A DNA stretch of 32,924 nucleotides from Asaia bogorensis (GCA_945897825.1 CAMDGX010000049.1:1-32924), one strand, 5' to 3'; shown: positions 1 to 10,800, numbered from the stretch's first letter. Numbers and translations are program-made. Notes: generated from the sequence alone by a model not told the origin.

Positions 1-390
1 GCGACGGTGCCGACCACGACGGTGGCGGAGGATGGGTTGGGTGCGCTGCTGAGCCATGAGCTGCGCTGGGCGCGGACGATCCGGGCGCTGGTTCCGGCGG
101 CGTTCGCCGCCTCGGTGGTGCAGTATCCGATCGCCTGGGCGGTGCTGGCGGCGGCGGCGGCGCCCGGGGGGGCGACGGTGGGGCTGCTGGGAGTGGCGTG
201 GGCGGTGCGGGCGGTGGCGGGGTGGGGGATCGACCGGGCGCTGTGCGTGCCGGGGGCGACGCCGGTGCCGGTGGGGCTGCTGCCGGTGCGCGACCTGCTG
301 TCGGTGGGCGTGGTGCTGGCGGCGTTTGCCGGGCGGCGGGTTCGGTGGCGGGGGGAGGTGCTGGAGGCGGTGCCGCGGGCGCAGCGATGA
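1..390 (+). CDS. hpnI: HpnI-type hopanoid glycosyltransferase, C-terminal part
   Basis: The frame is open from the window edge, so only the last 129 residues are present. The visible part has an RW-containing segment (HELRWARTIR) like the (Q/R)xxRW region of ceramide-glucosyltransferase-like enzymes, followed by two hydrophobic membrane segments and an Arg-rich tail (RRVRW). HpnI is known to join N-acetylglucosamine to bacteriohopanetetrol at the inner membrane. The assignment rests on this C-terminal topology and on the next gene: the stop overlaps the start of an hpnK-like deacetylase by the ATGA arrangement, and hpnI-hpnK is the usual order. The catalytic N-terminal domain lies outside the window, so the call is partly inferred from context. 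Confidence 0.68.
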   Translation, partial: ATVPTTTVAEDGLGALLSHELRWARTIRALVPAAFAASVVQYPIAWAVLAAAAAPGGATVGLLGVAWAVRAVAGWGIDRALCVPGATPVPVGLLPVRDLLSVGVVLAAFAGRRVRWRGEVLEAVPRAQR

Positions 391-1190
391 GGCGGATCAC
401 GCTGACCGCCGATGATTTCGGCCTGTCCGAGGCGGTGAACGAGGGGGTGGAGCGGGCGCACCGGGAGGGCGTGCTGGATGCCGCGAGCCTGATGGTGGCC
501 GGGCCGGCGGCGGCCGATGCGGTGGCGCGGGCGCGGCGGATGCCGGGATTGCGGGTCGGGCTGCACCTGGTGGCGGTGGAGGGGCCGGCGGTGCTGCCGG
601 CGGGTGCCATTCCGGACCTGGTGGACGGGAACGGGTGGTTTCCCTCCGACCAGCTGCTTCTGGGGCTGCGCTATTTCTTCCTGCCGTGGGTGCGGCGGCA
701 GCTGGCAGCGGAGATCCGCGCGCAGTTCGCGGCGTTTGCCGCCACCGGGCTGACGCTTTGCCATGCCGACGCGCACAAGCACATGCATCTGCACCCGACG
801 GTGGGGCGGATGCTGGTCGCGGCCGGGCGGGCGCATGGGTTGCGGCGCGTGCGGGTGCCGGCCGAGCCGCCCGGGGTGATGGCGGGGTTGGGGGCGCCGG
901 GCGGGCGGGCGCTGCATGCGTGGAGCCGGGTGCTGCGGGCGCAGGTGCGGCGCGCCGGGATGGGTGCGCCCGATGCGGTGTTCGGGCTGGCGTGGAGCGG
1001 GGGGATGACGGCGGAGCGGGTGCGGCGGCTGCTGGAGGTGGTGCGGGATCAGGATGTCGAGCTGTATTTCCACCCGGCTTCGCGGCGGGATGCGCTGCTG
1101 GACCGGCTGATGCCGGGCTACGACCATGAGGGCGAGCTCCGCGCGCTGCTGGACCCCGGGGTGCGGGCAGCGCTTCAGGCGATGCGGTAG
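387..1190 (+). CDS. hpnK: HpnK, YdjC-family hopanoid deacetylase
   Basis: The protein has 267 residues, normal for the family. It belongs to the YdjC/ChbG carbohydrate deacetylases: TADDFG at residues 7-12 carries the metal-binding Asp pair, GLHL at 58-61 has a conserved His, and the His-rich HADAHKHMHLHP at 126-137 forms the rest of the metal site. HpnK removes the acetyl group from N-acetylglucosaminyl-bacteriohopanetetrol made by HpnI, giving the glucosaminyl hopanoid. The ATG overlaps the hpnI stop as ATGA, which points to translational coupling and fixes the start. The 3' end overlaps by 16 bp the end of the convergent sigma factor gene. Codons end mainly in G. Confidence 0.85.
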   Translation: MRRITLTADDFGLSEAVNEGVERAHREGVLDAASLMVAGPAAADAVARARRMPGLRVGLHLVAVEGPAVLPAGAIPDLVDGNGWFPSDQLLLGLRYFFLPWVRRQLAAEIRAQFAAFAATGLTLCHADAHKHMHLHPTVGRMLVAAGRAHGLRRVRVPAEPPGVMAGLGAPGGRALHAWSRVLRAQVRRAGMGAPDAVFGLAWSGGMTAERVRRLLEVVRDQDVELYFHPASRRDALLDRLMPGYDHEGELRALLDPGVRAALQAMR

Positions 1191-2425
1191 CGCGCAGCCA
1201 GCCAGGTGCGCACGGCTTCGTCGTCGGCCAGGGCGATCGCCTGGCGGGCCGCCGCGGCGGGGTCGTGGCCCAGGGCGGCGAGGAGGTGGGCGCGCACGGC
1301 CCAGTAGGGCTGGTACGCCTGCGCCGGCTCCAGCGCGTTGAGCAGCGCCAGGCCGCGCGCCGGGCCCAGGGCCTCCCCGACGGCGGCGGCGCGGCCGACA
1401 TGGACGCCCAGGGTGGGGGCGTGGGCGAGCAGGCCCTCGTAGAGCAGGGCGATTTCCTGCCAGTCGGTCGGGCGGATGCAATGCACGGCCTGGATCGCGG
1501 CTTCCAGCTGGAAGCGGCCCAAGGTCGCGGCGTGGGTGGCGGCCGCAGCGGCGCGGGCCAGATGGTGCATGCCCTCGGCGATCATTGGAGCCTGCCAACG
1601 CGCCGGGTCTTGCGCGGCGAGCGGGACGAAGGCGCCTTCGTCGTCGCGCCGGGCGGGGTGGCGGGCGGCGGCCAGGAGCATCAGCGCCAGCAGGCCGCGC
1701 GCCTCGGCCGCCTCCGGCAGGTGCGCCACCAGGAGCCGGCCGAGGAAGATGGCTTCCTCCGCGAGACCGCGCCGGCGCGGGTCGGCGCCGGACCAGTCGT
1801 CCCAGCCGGCGGCGAAGGCGGCGTAGATGGCTTCCAGCACCGCAGGCAGCCGGGTGGCGAGGGCTTCGCGCTCCGGGACGGCGAAGCGGATGCCGGCGGT
1901 GCGGATCTTGGCCTTGGCGCGCGCCAGCCGCTGGCCGATGGCGGCCGGGGTGGCGAGGAAGGCGGCGGCGATGCGGGTGGCGTCGAGCCCGAGGACGCAT
2001 TGCAGCATCAGCGGCGTGTGGGCGGCAGGGTCGATGGCCGGGTGGGCGCAGACGAACAGCAGGGCGAGGCGTTCGTCGGGGAAGTCGGATGCTCCAGGGG
2101 CCTGGAGGGCGGTGCGGGCCTCGGCCTGGGCGACCAGGGCGGTGGCGGATGCGGCCTGGACCTGGCCGTGGCGGGCGCGGTCGGCGAGGCGGCGGCGGGC
2201 GACCGTCAGCAGCCAGGCTTCCGGGCGGTCGGGCACGCCATCGCGCGGCCAGGCACGCAGGGCGGCGGCGAAGGCGTCGGCCAGGGCATCCTCGGCGCCG
2301 GCGATGTCCCGGCTGCGCGCGGCGAGGAAGGCGACGAGCCTTCCATAGGCGGTGCGCGCCACCGCCTCCACCGCGCGGACCGTGGCGTCACATGCCGCCA
2401 AGCGGGCGCACCTCCAGGCTGCCAT
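1175..2425 (-). CDS. ECF42-type RNA polymerase sigma factor with C-terminal TPR-like extension
   Basis: A 416-residue sigma factor. Residues about 15-80 form region 2 (AEDALADAFAAALRAWP, PEAWLLTVARRRLAD), and region 4 lies near residues 130-175 (LMLQCVLGLDATRIAAAFL, RLARAKAKIR). About 230 further helical residues follow. This long helical extension and the adjacent YCII/DGPF gene are the known hallmarks of group ECF42, which has no classical anti-sigma factor; the extension is thought to control activity. The first in-frame ATG is at 2425 and gives a 38-bp overlap with the upstream YCII gene. There is no good Shine-Dalgarno sequence there, so a GTG or TTG a few codons further in remains possible. 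The two genes are probably coupled and driven by the promoter at 2782-2808. Confidence 0.88.
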   Translation of the reverse strand: MAAWRCARLAACDATVRAVEAVARTAYGRLVAFLAARSRDIAGAEDALADAFAAALRAWPRDGVPDRPEAWLLTVARRRLADRARHGQVQAASATALVAQAEARTALQAPGASDFPDERLALLFVCAHPAIDPAAHTPLMLQCVLGLDATRIAAAFLATPAAIGQRLARAKAKIRTAGIRFAVPEREALATRLPAVLEAIYAAFAAGWDDWSGADPRRRGLAEEAIFLGRLLVAHLPEAAEARGLLALMLLAAARHPARRDDEGAFVPLAAQDPARWQAPMIAEGMHHLARAAAAATHAATLGRFQLEAAIQAVHCIRPTDWQEIALLYEGLLAHAPTLGVHVGRAAAVGEALGPARGLALLNALEPAQAYQPYWAVRAHLLAALGHDPAAAARQAIALADDEAVRTWLAARYRIA

Positions 2426-2735
2426 AGGCGGCGGCGGGGCAGCGCGCGGCCCAGTCGAGCGCGGTGTCGAGGTCCGGGGCCTCGATGATGTAGTAGCCGC
2501 CGAGCTGTTCCTTGCTGGCGGCGACCGGGCCGTCCTGCACCTGGCGGCGGCCGTCGCGCAGGCGCAGCGTGGTGGCGGTGGCGGGCGGGGCGAGTTCGTT
2601 GCCGCCGACCATGGCGCCGGCTTCGCGGAGCGCCTTGGAGTAGGCGATCCACGGGGCGTATCGCGCTTCGGCGGGTTGGGCCTCGGACGCCGCCTGGGCG
2701 GCGGGGTCGGAGTAGATCAGGAGCATGTACTGCAT
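2388..2735 (-). CDS. YCII-related (DGPF) domain protein
   Basis: This 115-residue protein opens with MQYMLLIY, the typical first strand of YCII-like proteins, and contains the DGP signature at residues 68-70, followed by V rather than F, then KEQLGGYYIIEA and the C-terminal GSLEVRPL strand. DGPF proteins are small ferredoxin-like-fold proteins of unclear function, regularly encoded directly upstream of ECF42 sigma factors and transcribed by them. That is the layout here: the 3' end overlaps the sigma factor start. The start at 2735 is preceded by GGAACG. A role in sensing or in a small enzymatic step is possible; the sequence does not decide it. Confidence 0.88.
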   Translation of the reverse strand: MQYMLLIYSDPAAQAASEAQPAEARYAPWIAYSKALREAGAMVGGNELAPPATATTLRLRDGRRQVQDGPVAASKEQLGGYYIIEAPDLDTALDWAARCPAAAYGSLEVRPLGGM

Positions 2736-2781
2736 GTCATCGTTCCGTTGCGGGCGCGGCCCCATGCCGCCCCGATGCGAT

Positions 2782-2808
2782 GACGGCGCAGACTGCCTGA
2801 TTTCGACA
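2782..2808 (-). promoter_or_regulatory. ECF42-type promoter of the YCII-sigma operon
   Basis: Read on the minus strand there is TGTCGA (2808-2803), a spacer of exactly 17 bp, and CGTC (2785-2782). The start codon of the YCII gene lies about 40 bp further on. As I recall it, TGTCGA / CGTC is the motif reported for ECF42-controlled DGPF operons. Motif, spacing and position together suggest that the sigma factor drives its own operon. Confidence 0.7.
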
Positions 2809-2823
2809 GGCGGACGAAGGAAA

Positions 2824-3186
2824 TCAGCGCGGGACGGTGTGCTGCGTCCAGCCGGTGGGCGGGCGCAGCGGGGCGGGGTCGCGCAGGAGGTTGGAGCGGC
2901 CGTCATCGCCGCGCAGCAGGCCGCCGGCGGGGGGTGGTTCGCCGCGCAGGATGTCCTGCGGCGGGGGGGCGACGGCGATGCAGTCCTGCCCGTAGAGCGG
3001 CAGGCCCGGCACGGTGACCGCGGCGCGGGCGCCCGGGCGGAGGCCCGGCACCGGGACGATGACGGTTGCGTCCATCGGCGGGCCGACCGGGCGCTCGACG
3101 CAACCCAGCGACTGGGCGCGGGCGGATGGGACGGGGGCCGATGTGACCGGGGCCAGGGCGAGGGCAGCCAGGAGGATGCGGCGCAT
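2824..3186 (-). CDS. Small secreted protein of unknown function
   Basis: The 120-residue product starts with MRRILLAALALAP, a clear signal peptide with likely cleavage after an Ala-Arg-Ala segment near residue 24. The mature part is rich in Pro and Gly, has two Cys residues (in SLGCVERP and GQDCIAV) that could form a disulphide, and ends in a polar tail. I do not recognise a family. A GTG 15 bp upstream (3201) is an alternative start, but neither start has a strong ribosome site; the ATG gives the more compact signal peptide. It is on the same strand as, and 58 bp behind, the DUF6134 gene, so the two may be co-transcribed. Confidence 0.6.
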   Translation of the reverse strand: MRRILLAALALAPVTSAPVPSARAQSLGCVERPVGPPMDATVIVPVPGLRPGARAAVTVPGLPLYGQDCIAVAPPPQDILRGEPPPAGGLLRGDDGRSNLLRDPAPLRPPTGWTQHTVPR

Positions 3187-3258
3187 CGCGCCAGCCTGCA
3201 CTTGGTCGGGTTAACGCCCGGCGAAGTTTGGGGGCGAAGGTGGGGGCGAAGGTGGCGG

Positions 3259-3954
3259 TCAGGTTTGCCGGTAGGCGATCTTCGAGCCGTCCCAGCTGAC
3301 CGCGAGGAGCTTCGACCAGACATTCTGGCGGTCGTACCACAGCTCCAGCGAGGCCTTGCCGGTGAGGGCGAAATGGTCGGCCTCCACCTGCCGGCCGCGC
3401 GCCATGATGGTCGCGCTGCCCTTGGGGTCGATGCGGAATTCCAGCAGCTCGCCATCCTGGATGTTGATCATCGGGGCGGCGAGCTGGGCGGGGTTCCAGT
3501 GGCTGGAGACGATCGACTTGGCCGGCGCGGCGTAGGTGGGGCCGTGGGTGCCCTCCACCACCAGCGCGCCGTTCTGGCGGGTGGCGCGCATGGCGTGGCG
3601 CGTGCCATCGTCGTTGGTTTCGCCCTGGGCGGCCATCAGCACGCCGCCGCGCCAGGTTTCGCTGGCGCGCACGGAGTAGCGGTAGAGCACCAGCCCGGCC
3701 CAGCGCACGACGAAATCGACCGTGAGCTTGACGTCGAAGCCGTTGGCGGCGGGCTCGAAGCTGACGAGGTGGGTGCCGATCGGCTTGTCGTTGCGGGAGA
3801 CGTCGAAAGCCAGGCGGCGGTTGGGCGGAATGCCGGCCAGGGCCGGGCGCGGCAGCAGCGCCGCTTGTGCCAGGGTTGCCCCTGCCGCCAGGCCGCATAG
3901 TGTGCCACGCCGGCCGATGGCCATGCGCGGCGAAAGGATCGACCCCTCGCGCAT
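3259..3954 (-). CDS. DUF6134-family exported protein
   Basis: A 231-residue protein. After a short Arg-containing N-terminus and a hydrophobic stretch (GLAAGATLAQAALL) with an Ala-Leu-Ala cleavage-like site, the mature part is a beta-rich domain with motifs such as FDVSRNDKPIGTH and VDFVVRWAGLVLYRYSV, matching what I know of DUF6134 periplasmic proteins. No catalytic residues are known. I chose the ATG at 3954 because AGGGAG lies 8 to 12 bp upstream; another ATG at 3924 lacks such a site. An Arg-Arg near the signal core (IGRRGTLCGL) leaves Tat export open. It is divergent from the DUF1295 gene, with an AT-rich 80-bp gap that must hold both promoters. Confidence 0.72.
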   Translation of the reverse strand: MREGSILSPRMAIGRRGTLCGLAAGATLAQAALLPRPALAGIPPNRRLAFDVSRNDKPIGTHLVSFEPAANGFDVKLTVDFVVRWAGLVLYRYSVRASETWRGGVLMAAQGETNDDGTRHAMRATRQNGALVVEGTHGPTYAAPAKSIVSSHWNPAQLAAPMINIQDGELLEFRIDPKGSATIMARGRQVEADHFALTGKASLELWYDRQNVWSKLLAVSWDGSKIAYRQT

Positions 3955-4034
3955 TCGCTGACTCTCCCTACCTGCACTCGTAGGATGCAATATAGATATG
4001 CGCCTGGGGTATATCCAGGGGGAGTTCGGTTCGC

Positions 4035-4826
4035 ATGACGATCACGTTGCTGGGGGTGGTGGTGGCCCTGGGGCTTTCCGCCGCCATGGCGTTCGCGTGG
4101 GGGGTGCAGCGGGCGACCGGCAATTCCGGATGGGTCGATGCCACCTGGAGCTACGCGACCGGGGCGGCGGGGGTGGCGATGGCCTTGGTGCCGCTGGATG
4201 ATAGCGCCGTGCTGTGGAGGCAATGGCTGGTGGCGGCGGTGATGGCGGCCTGGGGGCTGCGGCTGGGCACGCATATCGCGCGGCGGGCGGCTTCGGGGCA
4301 CGAGGATCCGCGCTATGGCGCGTTCCGGCGCGACTGGGGCGCGGGGTTCCAGGCGCGGATGTTCCGCTTCCTGCAGTTGCAGGCGCTGGCAGGGTTCCTG
4401 CTGGTGCTGTCGGTACTGGCCGCCGCGCGGCATCCGGCGGCGGAGTTCCGCGTCGCCGACGCGGTGGCGCTGCTGGTGCTGGCGGTGGCGGTGGTGGGGG
4501 AGACGGTGGCGGACGGGCAGCTGCGGCGGTTCCGGGCCGATCCGGCGAACCGGGGGCGCGTGTGCGAGGCGGGGCTGTGGGGGTGGTCGCGGCATCCGAA
4601 CTATTTCTTCGAGTGGCTGCTGTGGTGCGCCTTTCCGGTGATGGCGATCGGCGCGGGGTGGGGGTGGATGGCGCTGTCGCTGGTGGCGCCGGTGTGGATG
4701 TACTGGCTGCTGGTGCATGTGTCGGGCATTCCGCCGCTGGAGGCGGTGATGCTGGCGAGCCGGGGGGATCGGTATCGCGACTACCAGGCCCGGGTTTCGG
4801 CGTTCTTTCCGCGGCCGCCGCGATAG
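4035..4826 (+). CDS. DUF1295-family integral membrane protein
   Basis: 263 residues with about six or seven hydrophobic segments. The signature WSRHPNYFFEW at residues 184-194 belongs to DUF1295, a bacterial relative of steroid 5-alpha-reductase and isoprenylcysteine methyltransferase membrane enzymes. The C-terminal IPPLEAVMLASRGDRYRDYQARVSAFFPRPP is also typical. Family members are suspected lipid reductases, but no substrate is established. GGGGGAG about 9 bp upstream of the ATG supports the start. The gene is divergent from the DUF6134 gene, which suggests a shared envelope or lipid task. Its stop is followed 9 bp later by the four-hairpin repeat. Confidence 0.85.
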   Translation: MTITLLGVVVALGLSAAMAFAWGVQRATGNSGWVDATWSYATGAAGVAMALVPLDDSAVLWRQWLVAAVMAAWGLRLGTHIARRAASGHEDPRYGAFRRDWGAGFQARMFRFLQLQALAGFLLVLSVLAAARHPAAEFRVADAVALLVLAVAVVGETVADGQLRRFRADPANRGRVCEAGLWGWSRHPNYFFEWLLWCAFPVMAIGAGWGWMALSLVAPVWMYWLLVHVSGIPPLEAVMLASRGDRYRDYQARVSAFFPRPPR

Positions 4827-4835
4827 GGGGAGGGC

Positions 4836-4961
4836 GACAAGGCAAGGCCAGGGTTTCACCCTGGACCCACCAAGGGCCGAGGGCCCTTGGAACCCCATTC
4901 ATGAGGATAAGGTCCAGGGGCTTGGCCCCTGGCGGGTCGAGGGCAGAGCCCTCGCCTTGTC
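4836..4961 (+). repeat. Four-hairpin intergenic repeat, copy 1
   Basis: A 126-bp element with inverted ends (GACAAGGC / GCCTTGTC) and four perfect stem-loops in a row: 4848-4864 (7-bp arms, loop TTC), 4870-4890 (9-bp arms CCAAGGGCC, loop GAG), 4914-4932 (8-bp arms CCAGGGGC, loop TTG) and 4939-4953 (6-bp arms GAGGGC, loop AGA). A second direct copy lies at 6801-6930. It begins 9 bp behind the DUF1295 stop. It may end or protect transcripts; no T-run follows any stem. Confidence 0.9.
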
Positions 4962-5067
4962 CACCAGGTCGCTACGTTCATCCAATGTCGAACGATTGCA
5001 GAGGATGCTCCCCCTGGCCGGGCGTTATGCTAGTCTTGGCGGCAACGAACACGAGGGGGTCCACGCC

Positions 5068-6789
5068 ATGTCCATCACGCCCGACCTGGTCATCCGTGGC
5101 GGCACGGTGATCGACGGCACCGGCAAGCCGGGGTTCGAGGCCGATGTGGCCATCGCGGGCGGGCGGATCGTCGCCGTCGGCACGGTCGCGGCCAAGGGTG
5201 CCGAGGAGATCGACGCGCGGGGCAAGCTGGTGACCCCGGGTTTCGTGGACATCCACACGCATTACGACGGGCAGGCGGTGTGGGATTCGCATCTGCAGCC
5301 CTCGGCCTGGCATGGCGTGACGACGGCGGTGATGGGCAATTGCGGCGTCGGGTTCGCGCCGGTGAAGCCCGGCGACCGCGACCGGCTGATCGAGCTGATG
5401 GAGGGGGTGGAGGACATTCCGGGCCCCGCGCTGCACGAGGGGCTCAAATGGTCGTGGGAGAGCTTCCCGGAGTATCTCGACGCGCTGGAGAGGAAGCCGC
5501 GCGACATCGACATCTGCGCCCAGCTGCCGCATGCGGCGCTGCGGGTGTTCGTGATGGGCGAGCGGGCAACGCACCTGGAGAACGCGACGCAGGAGGATAT
5601 CGCCCGGATGCGCGATATCGCCGAGGAGGCGATGCGGGCCGGGGCGATCGGCTTCACCACGTCGCGCACCATCAGCCACAAGACGCTCGCCGGCGACCCG
5701 ACGCCCACGCTGCGGGCGCAGGAGCAGGAGCTGATGGGCATCGCCATGGGGCTGAAGGCTGCCGGGGCGGGGATGCTGGAGCTGGTGAGCGACTGGCATC
5801 CGGACCTGGAAGGCGAGTTCGCGATGATGCGGCGCGTGGTGGAGGCCTCGGGCCGGCCGCTGGTGTTCTCCTTGTCGCAGCGGCATGACCGGACGACCGA
5901 CTGGCTGAAGCTGCTGGCACTGTCGGACCAGGCGGCGGCGGACGGGGTGCCGATCCGCCCGGTGTTCCCGCCGCGGCCGATCGGGATTCTGCTGGGGCTG
6001 CTGGGCAGCCAGAACCCGTTCAGCGGCACGCCGACCTACAAGACGCTGGCGCACCTGCCGGCCGACGCGCGGGCGGCGGCGATGCGCGATCCTGGCGTGC
6101 GGGCGAAGATCCTGGGCGAGGATCCGGTGGCGGGGAGCAATTTCCCGCTGATCACCCGGCTGGGCTATGCGCGGATGTTCCCGTTCGGCGACCCGCCGGA
6201 GTATGAGCCGGCGGAGGCGACCTCGCTCGCGGCCCAGGCGGCACGTCAGGGGGTGGAGGCGGCGGCCTTCGCCTATGACCTGCTGGCGGAGGGGGATGGC
6301 TCGAACTTCATCTTCGCGCCGCTGACCAACTTCGCCGAATTTAACCTGGCGCCGGTGGCGGAGATGCTGGCGCACCGGAACACGCTGGTCGGCCTGTCCG
6401 ACGGGGGCGCGCATGTCGGGTTCATCTCGGATGCCAGCTTCCCGACCTACCTGCTGACGCATTGGGGGCGGGATCGGGCGACGGGGCGGCTGCCGGTGGA
6501 GGAACTGGTGCGGCGACAGACCTCGGACACGGCGCATGCGGTGGGGCTGCATGACCGCGGCGTGCTGCGCGCGGGGCTGAAGGCGGATGTGAACATCATC
6601 GACTTCGACCGGCTGGGGTTCGAACGGCCGATCATGAAGTTCGACCTGCCAGCAGGCGGGCGGCGGCTGTTGCAACAGGCGCGCGGCTACGTGGCGACGA
6701 TCAAGGCCGGGCAGGTGACGTATCGCGACGGCGTGGCCACCGGGGCGCTGCCGGGAACGCTGGTGCGGGGGGCGCAGGCAGGGGGGTAG
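5068..6789 (+). CDS. N-acyl-D-amino-acid deacylase-like amidohydrolase
   Basis: 573 residues of the amidohydrolase superfamily. The N-terminal beta-sandwich part (DLVIRGGTVIDGTG) leads into the metal motif HTHYDGQ, with His63 and His65. A long TIM-barrel part follows, with SDGGAHVGF near residue 445 and a C-terminal GLKADVNIIDFDRLGFERP that closes the sandwich. This is the D-aminoacylase group, whose members hydrolyse N-acyl-D-amino acids; at about 570 residues it belongs to a longer subfamily often annotated only as amidohydrolase, so the substrate is uncertain. GAGGGGG 10 bp upstream of the ATG at 5068 fixes the start; reading further upstream would enter the repeat. It stands alone on its strand and is flanked by two copies of the four-hairpin repeat. 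Confidence 0.85.
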   Translation: MSITPDLVIRGGTVIDGTGKPGFEADVAIAGGRIVAVGTVAAKGAEEIDARGKLVTPGFVDIHTHYDGQAVWDSHLQPSAWHGVTTAVMGNCGVGFAPVKPGDRDRLIELMEGVEDIPGPALHEGLKWSWESFPEYLDALERKPRDIDICAQLPHAALRVFVMGERATHLENATQEDIARMRDIAEEAMRAGAIGFTTSRTISHKTLAGDPTPTLRAQEQELMGIAMGLKAAGAGMLELVSDWHPDLEGEFAMMRRVVEASGRPLVFSLSQRHDRTTDWLKLLALSDQAAADGVPIRPVFPPRPIGILLGLLGSQNPFSGTPTYKTLAHLPADARAAAMRDPGVRAKILGEDPVAGSNFPLITRLGYARMFPFGDPPEYEPAEATSLAAQAARQGVEAAAFAYDLLAEGDGSNFIFAPLTNFAEFNLAPVAEMLAHRNTLVGLSDGGAHVGFISDASFPTYLLTHWGRDRATGRLPVEELVRRQTSDTAHAVGLHDRGVLRAGLKADVNIIDFDRLGFERPIMKFDLPAGGRRLLQQARGYVATIKAGQVTYRDGVATGALPGTLVRGAQAGG

Positions 6790-6800
6790 GCTAACCGGAA

Positions 6801-6930
6801 ACAGGAAAGGCCAGGGTTTCACCCTGGACCCACCAAGGGCCGACGGCCCTTGGAACCCCATCACTTAAGAATTTGAGGTCCAGGGGCTCGGCCCCTGGCG
6901 GGTCTGGGCGGAGCCCAGTCTTGCCTTCTG
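6801..6930 (+). repeat. Four-hairpin intergenic repeat, copy 2
   Basis: Direct copy of the element at 4836-4961, with the same four stems: 6811-6827, 6833-6853 (loop GAC), 6880-6898 (loop TCG) and 6904-6918. The last stem reads CTGGGC / GCCCAG instead of GAGGGC / GCCCTC, so both sides changed together. The spacer between stems two and three is unrelated in sequence. The copy fills the gap between the convergent deacylase and dioxygenase genes, so it may act as a two-way terminator. Confidence 0.9.
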
Positions 6931-6940
6931 GTGTTCTGAC

Positions 6941-8005
6941 CTAGGCCGCCACGCGCGTGCCGCTTGCCGGCTGGACCACGCCGCCGCGCAGGGTGCCGGG
7001 GGCGGTGCTGCCCCACAGCGTTTCGAACCCGTCCGGCAGGCGGCGGCTGTTCGGGGTGGACAGCCACAGGCGGAGCAGCAGCCGGTCGCGGCCCGAGGGG
7101 GCATCGTCGGCGTAGGCGGTTCGGCCGTGGTAGATGACGTGGTTGTTGAGCAGCTGGATGTCGCCGTCCTCGAAGGCCGAGTGCAGGCACAGTTCCTCAG
7201 CCACGCTGGCCAGCATGTCGAGCGCCTCGTCCTGTGCCGCGGTCAGCTTCGGCACGCCGGGGACGAGCTGGGCCTGTTCGACATAGGTGCGCGAGTATTG
7301 GCTGGTGATGCGCCCGTCGGCGAAGCCGAACACCGGCATGGCATAGACGTTGCCGCCCGCCAGCCCGTCCTCGTCGGCGGGGCGGGAGCGCCAGTAGTCC
7401 TGGCACAGCAGCTCCAGCAGGTCGGGCCGGCGGGCGAGGATGGCGTTGTGGATCGCCGGGATGGAGGCGAGCTTGGAGATGCCGCCATCCATCGCGTTGC
7501 GCACGCAGAGCAGGGCGATCACGTCGCACCGGTCGGTGTGCCAGCGCAGCGGGCCGGTGGAGCGGGAGCGGGCGCGGGCGGAGGCGATGCTGCCTTCGCT
7601 GGTTTCGTCGAAGGTTTTCGCGGCCAGCCTGGTTTCGTCGCGCACCTCGCCCATCGCCTCGCAGCGCGCGTTCTGGAACAGGGCGGTGCCAAGGTGGCGG
7701 CCGATGCCCCAGAAGATGCGGCGCAGGTCGTCGGTGTCGTAGCGCGAAACCGGCAGGCCGCGCAGGCGGACCGCGCCGCGGCCGTTTTCCAGCTCATCGG
7801 ACACGTCGGCGAGCAGGGCGGCGGTGCGCGGCAGTGGGAAGGCTTCGCGGGGGAAGCCGAGCACCGGGCCCAGGCGCTTCACGTTGGCCAGCGCCGCGTC
7901 GATCTCGGCGAGGTGGCCGGCGTCGAACTGGCGCACCCAGTCGCCGCTGGCGGCAAGCTCGGCGCCGGTCCAGGCGCTGGGGCCGAGGATGGGATGGCGG
8001 GTCAT
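6941..8005 (-). CDS. TauD/TfdA-like Fe(II)/2-oxoglutarate dioxygenase
   Basis: A 354-residue protein. The iron-binding HxD is HTD at residues 156-158 (RWHTDRCD), the distal His is His293 in NNHVIYHGRTAY, and the Arg expected to bind the 2-oxoglutarate carboxylate is Arg312 in LLLRLWLS. TauD-family enzymes hydroxylate small organic substrates such as taurine, aryloxyacids or betaines; the substrate here cannot be told. GGAGG directly upstream of the ATG at 8005 supports this start over an in-frame codon at 8059. The gene is convergent with the deacylase, with only the repeat between them, and lies downstream of secA on the same strand after a 74-bp gap. Confidence 0.85.
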   Translation of the reverse strand: MTRHPILGPSAWTGAELAASGDWVRQFDAGHLAEIDAALANVKRLGPVLGFPREAFPLPRTAALLADVSDELENGRGAVRLRGLPVSRYDTDDLRRIFWGIGRHLGTALFQNARCEAMGEVRDETRLAAKTFDETSEGSIASARARSRSTGPLRWHTDRCDVIALLCVRNAMDGGISKLASIPAIHNAILARRPDLLELLCQDYWRSRPADEDGLAGGNVYAMPVFGFADGRITSQYSRTYVEQAQLVPGVPKLTAAQDEALDMLASVAEELCLHSAFEDGDIQLLNNHVIYHGRTAYADDAPSGRDRLLLRLWLSTPNSRRLPDGFETLWGSTAPGTLRGGVVQPASGTRVAA

Positions 8006-8079
8006 GGCGGCCTCCGGATGGTCGGCCGGAAGCGGAGCGCGGGCCAGCGGCGGTGTCAACCGATGCGCGGCGGCGCAGG

Positions 8080-10800
<2,721 letters not shown>

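Noticed and set aside
4957-5067. A longer N-terminus for the deacylase, starting in the repeat end
   Set aside because: The extra 37 residues do not resemble the family, and a strong ribosome site precedes the ATG at 5068.
4978-6864. A 628-codon open frame on the minus strand opposite the deacylase gene
   Set aside because: It is rich in Arg, His, Pro and Gln, lacks any motif, and mirrors the real gene. It also runs into the repeat.
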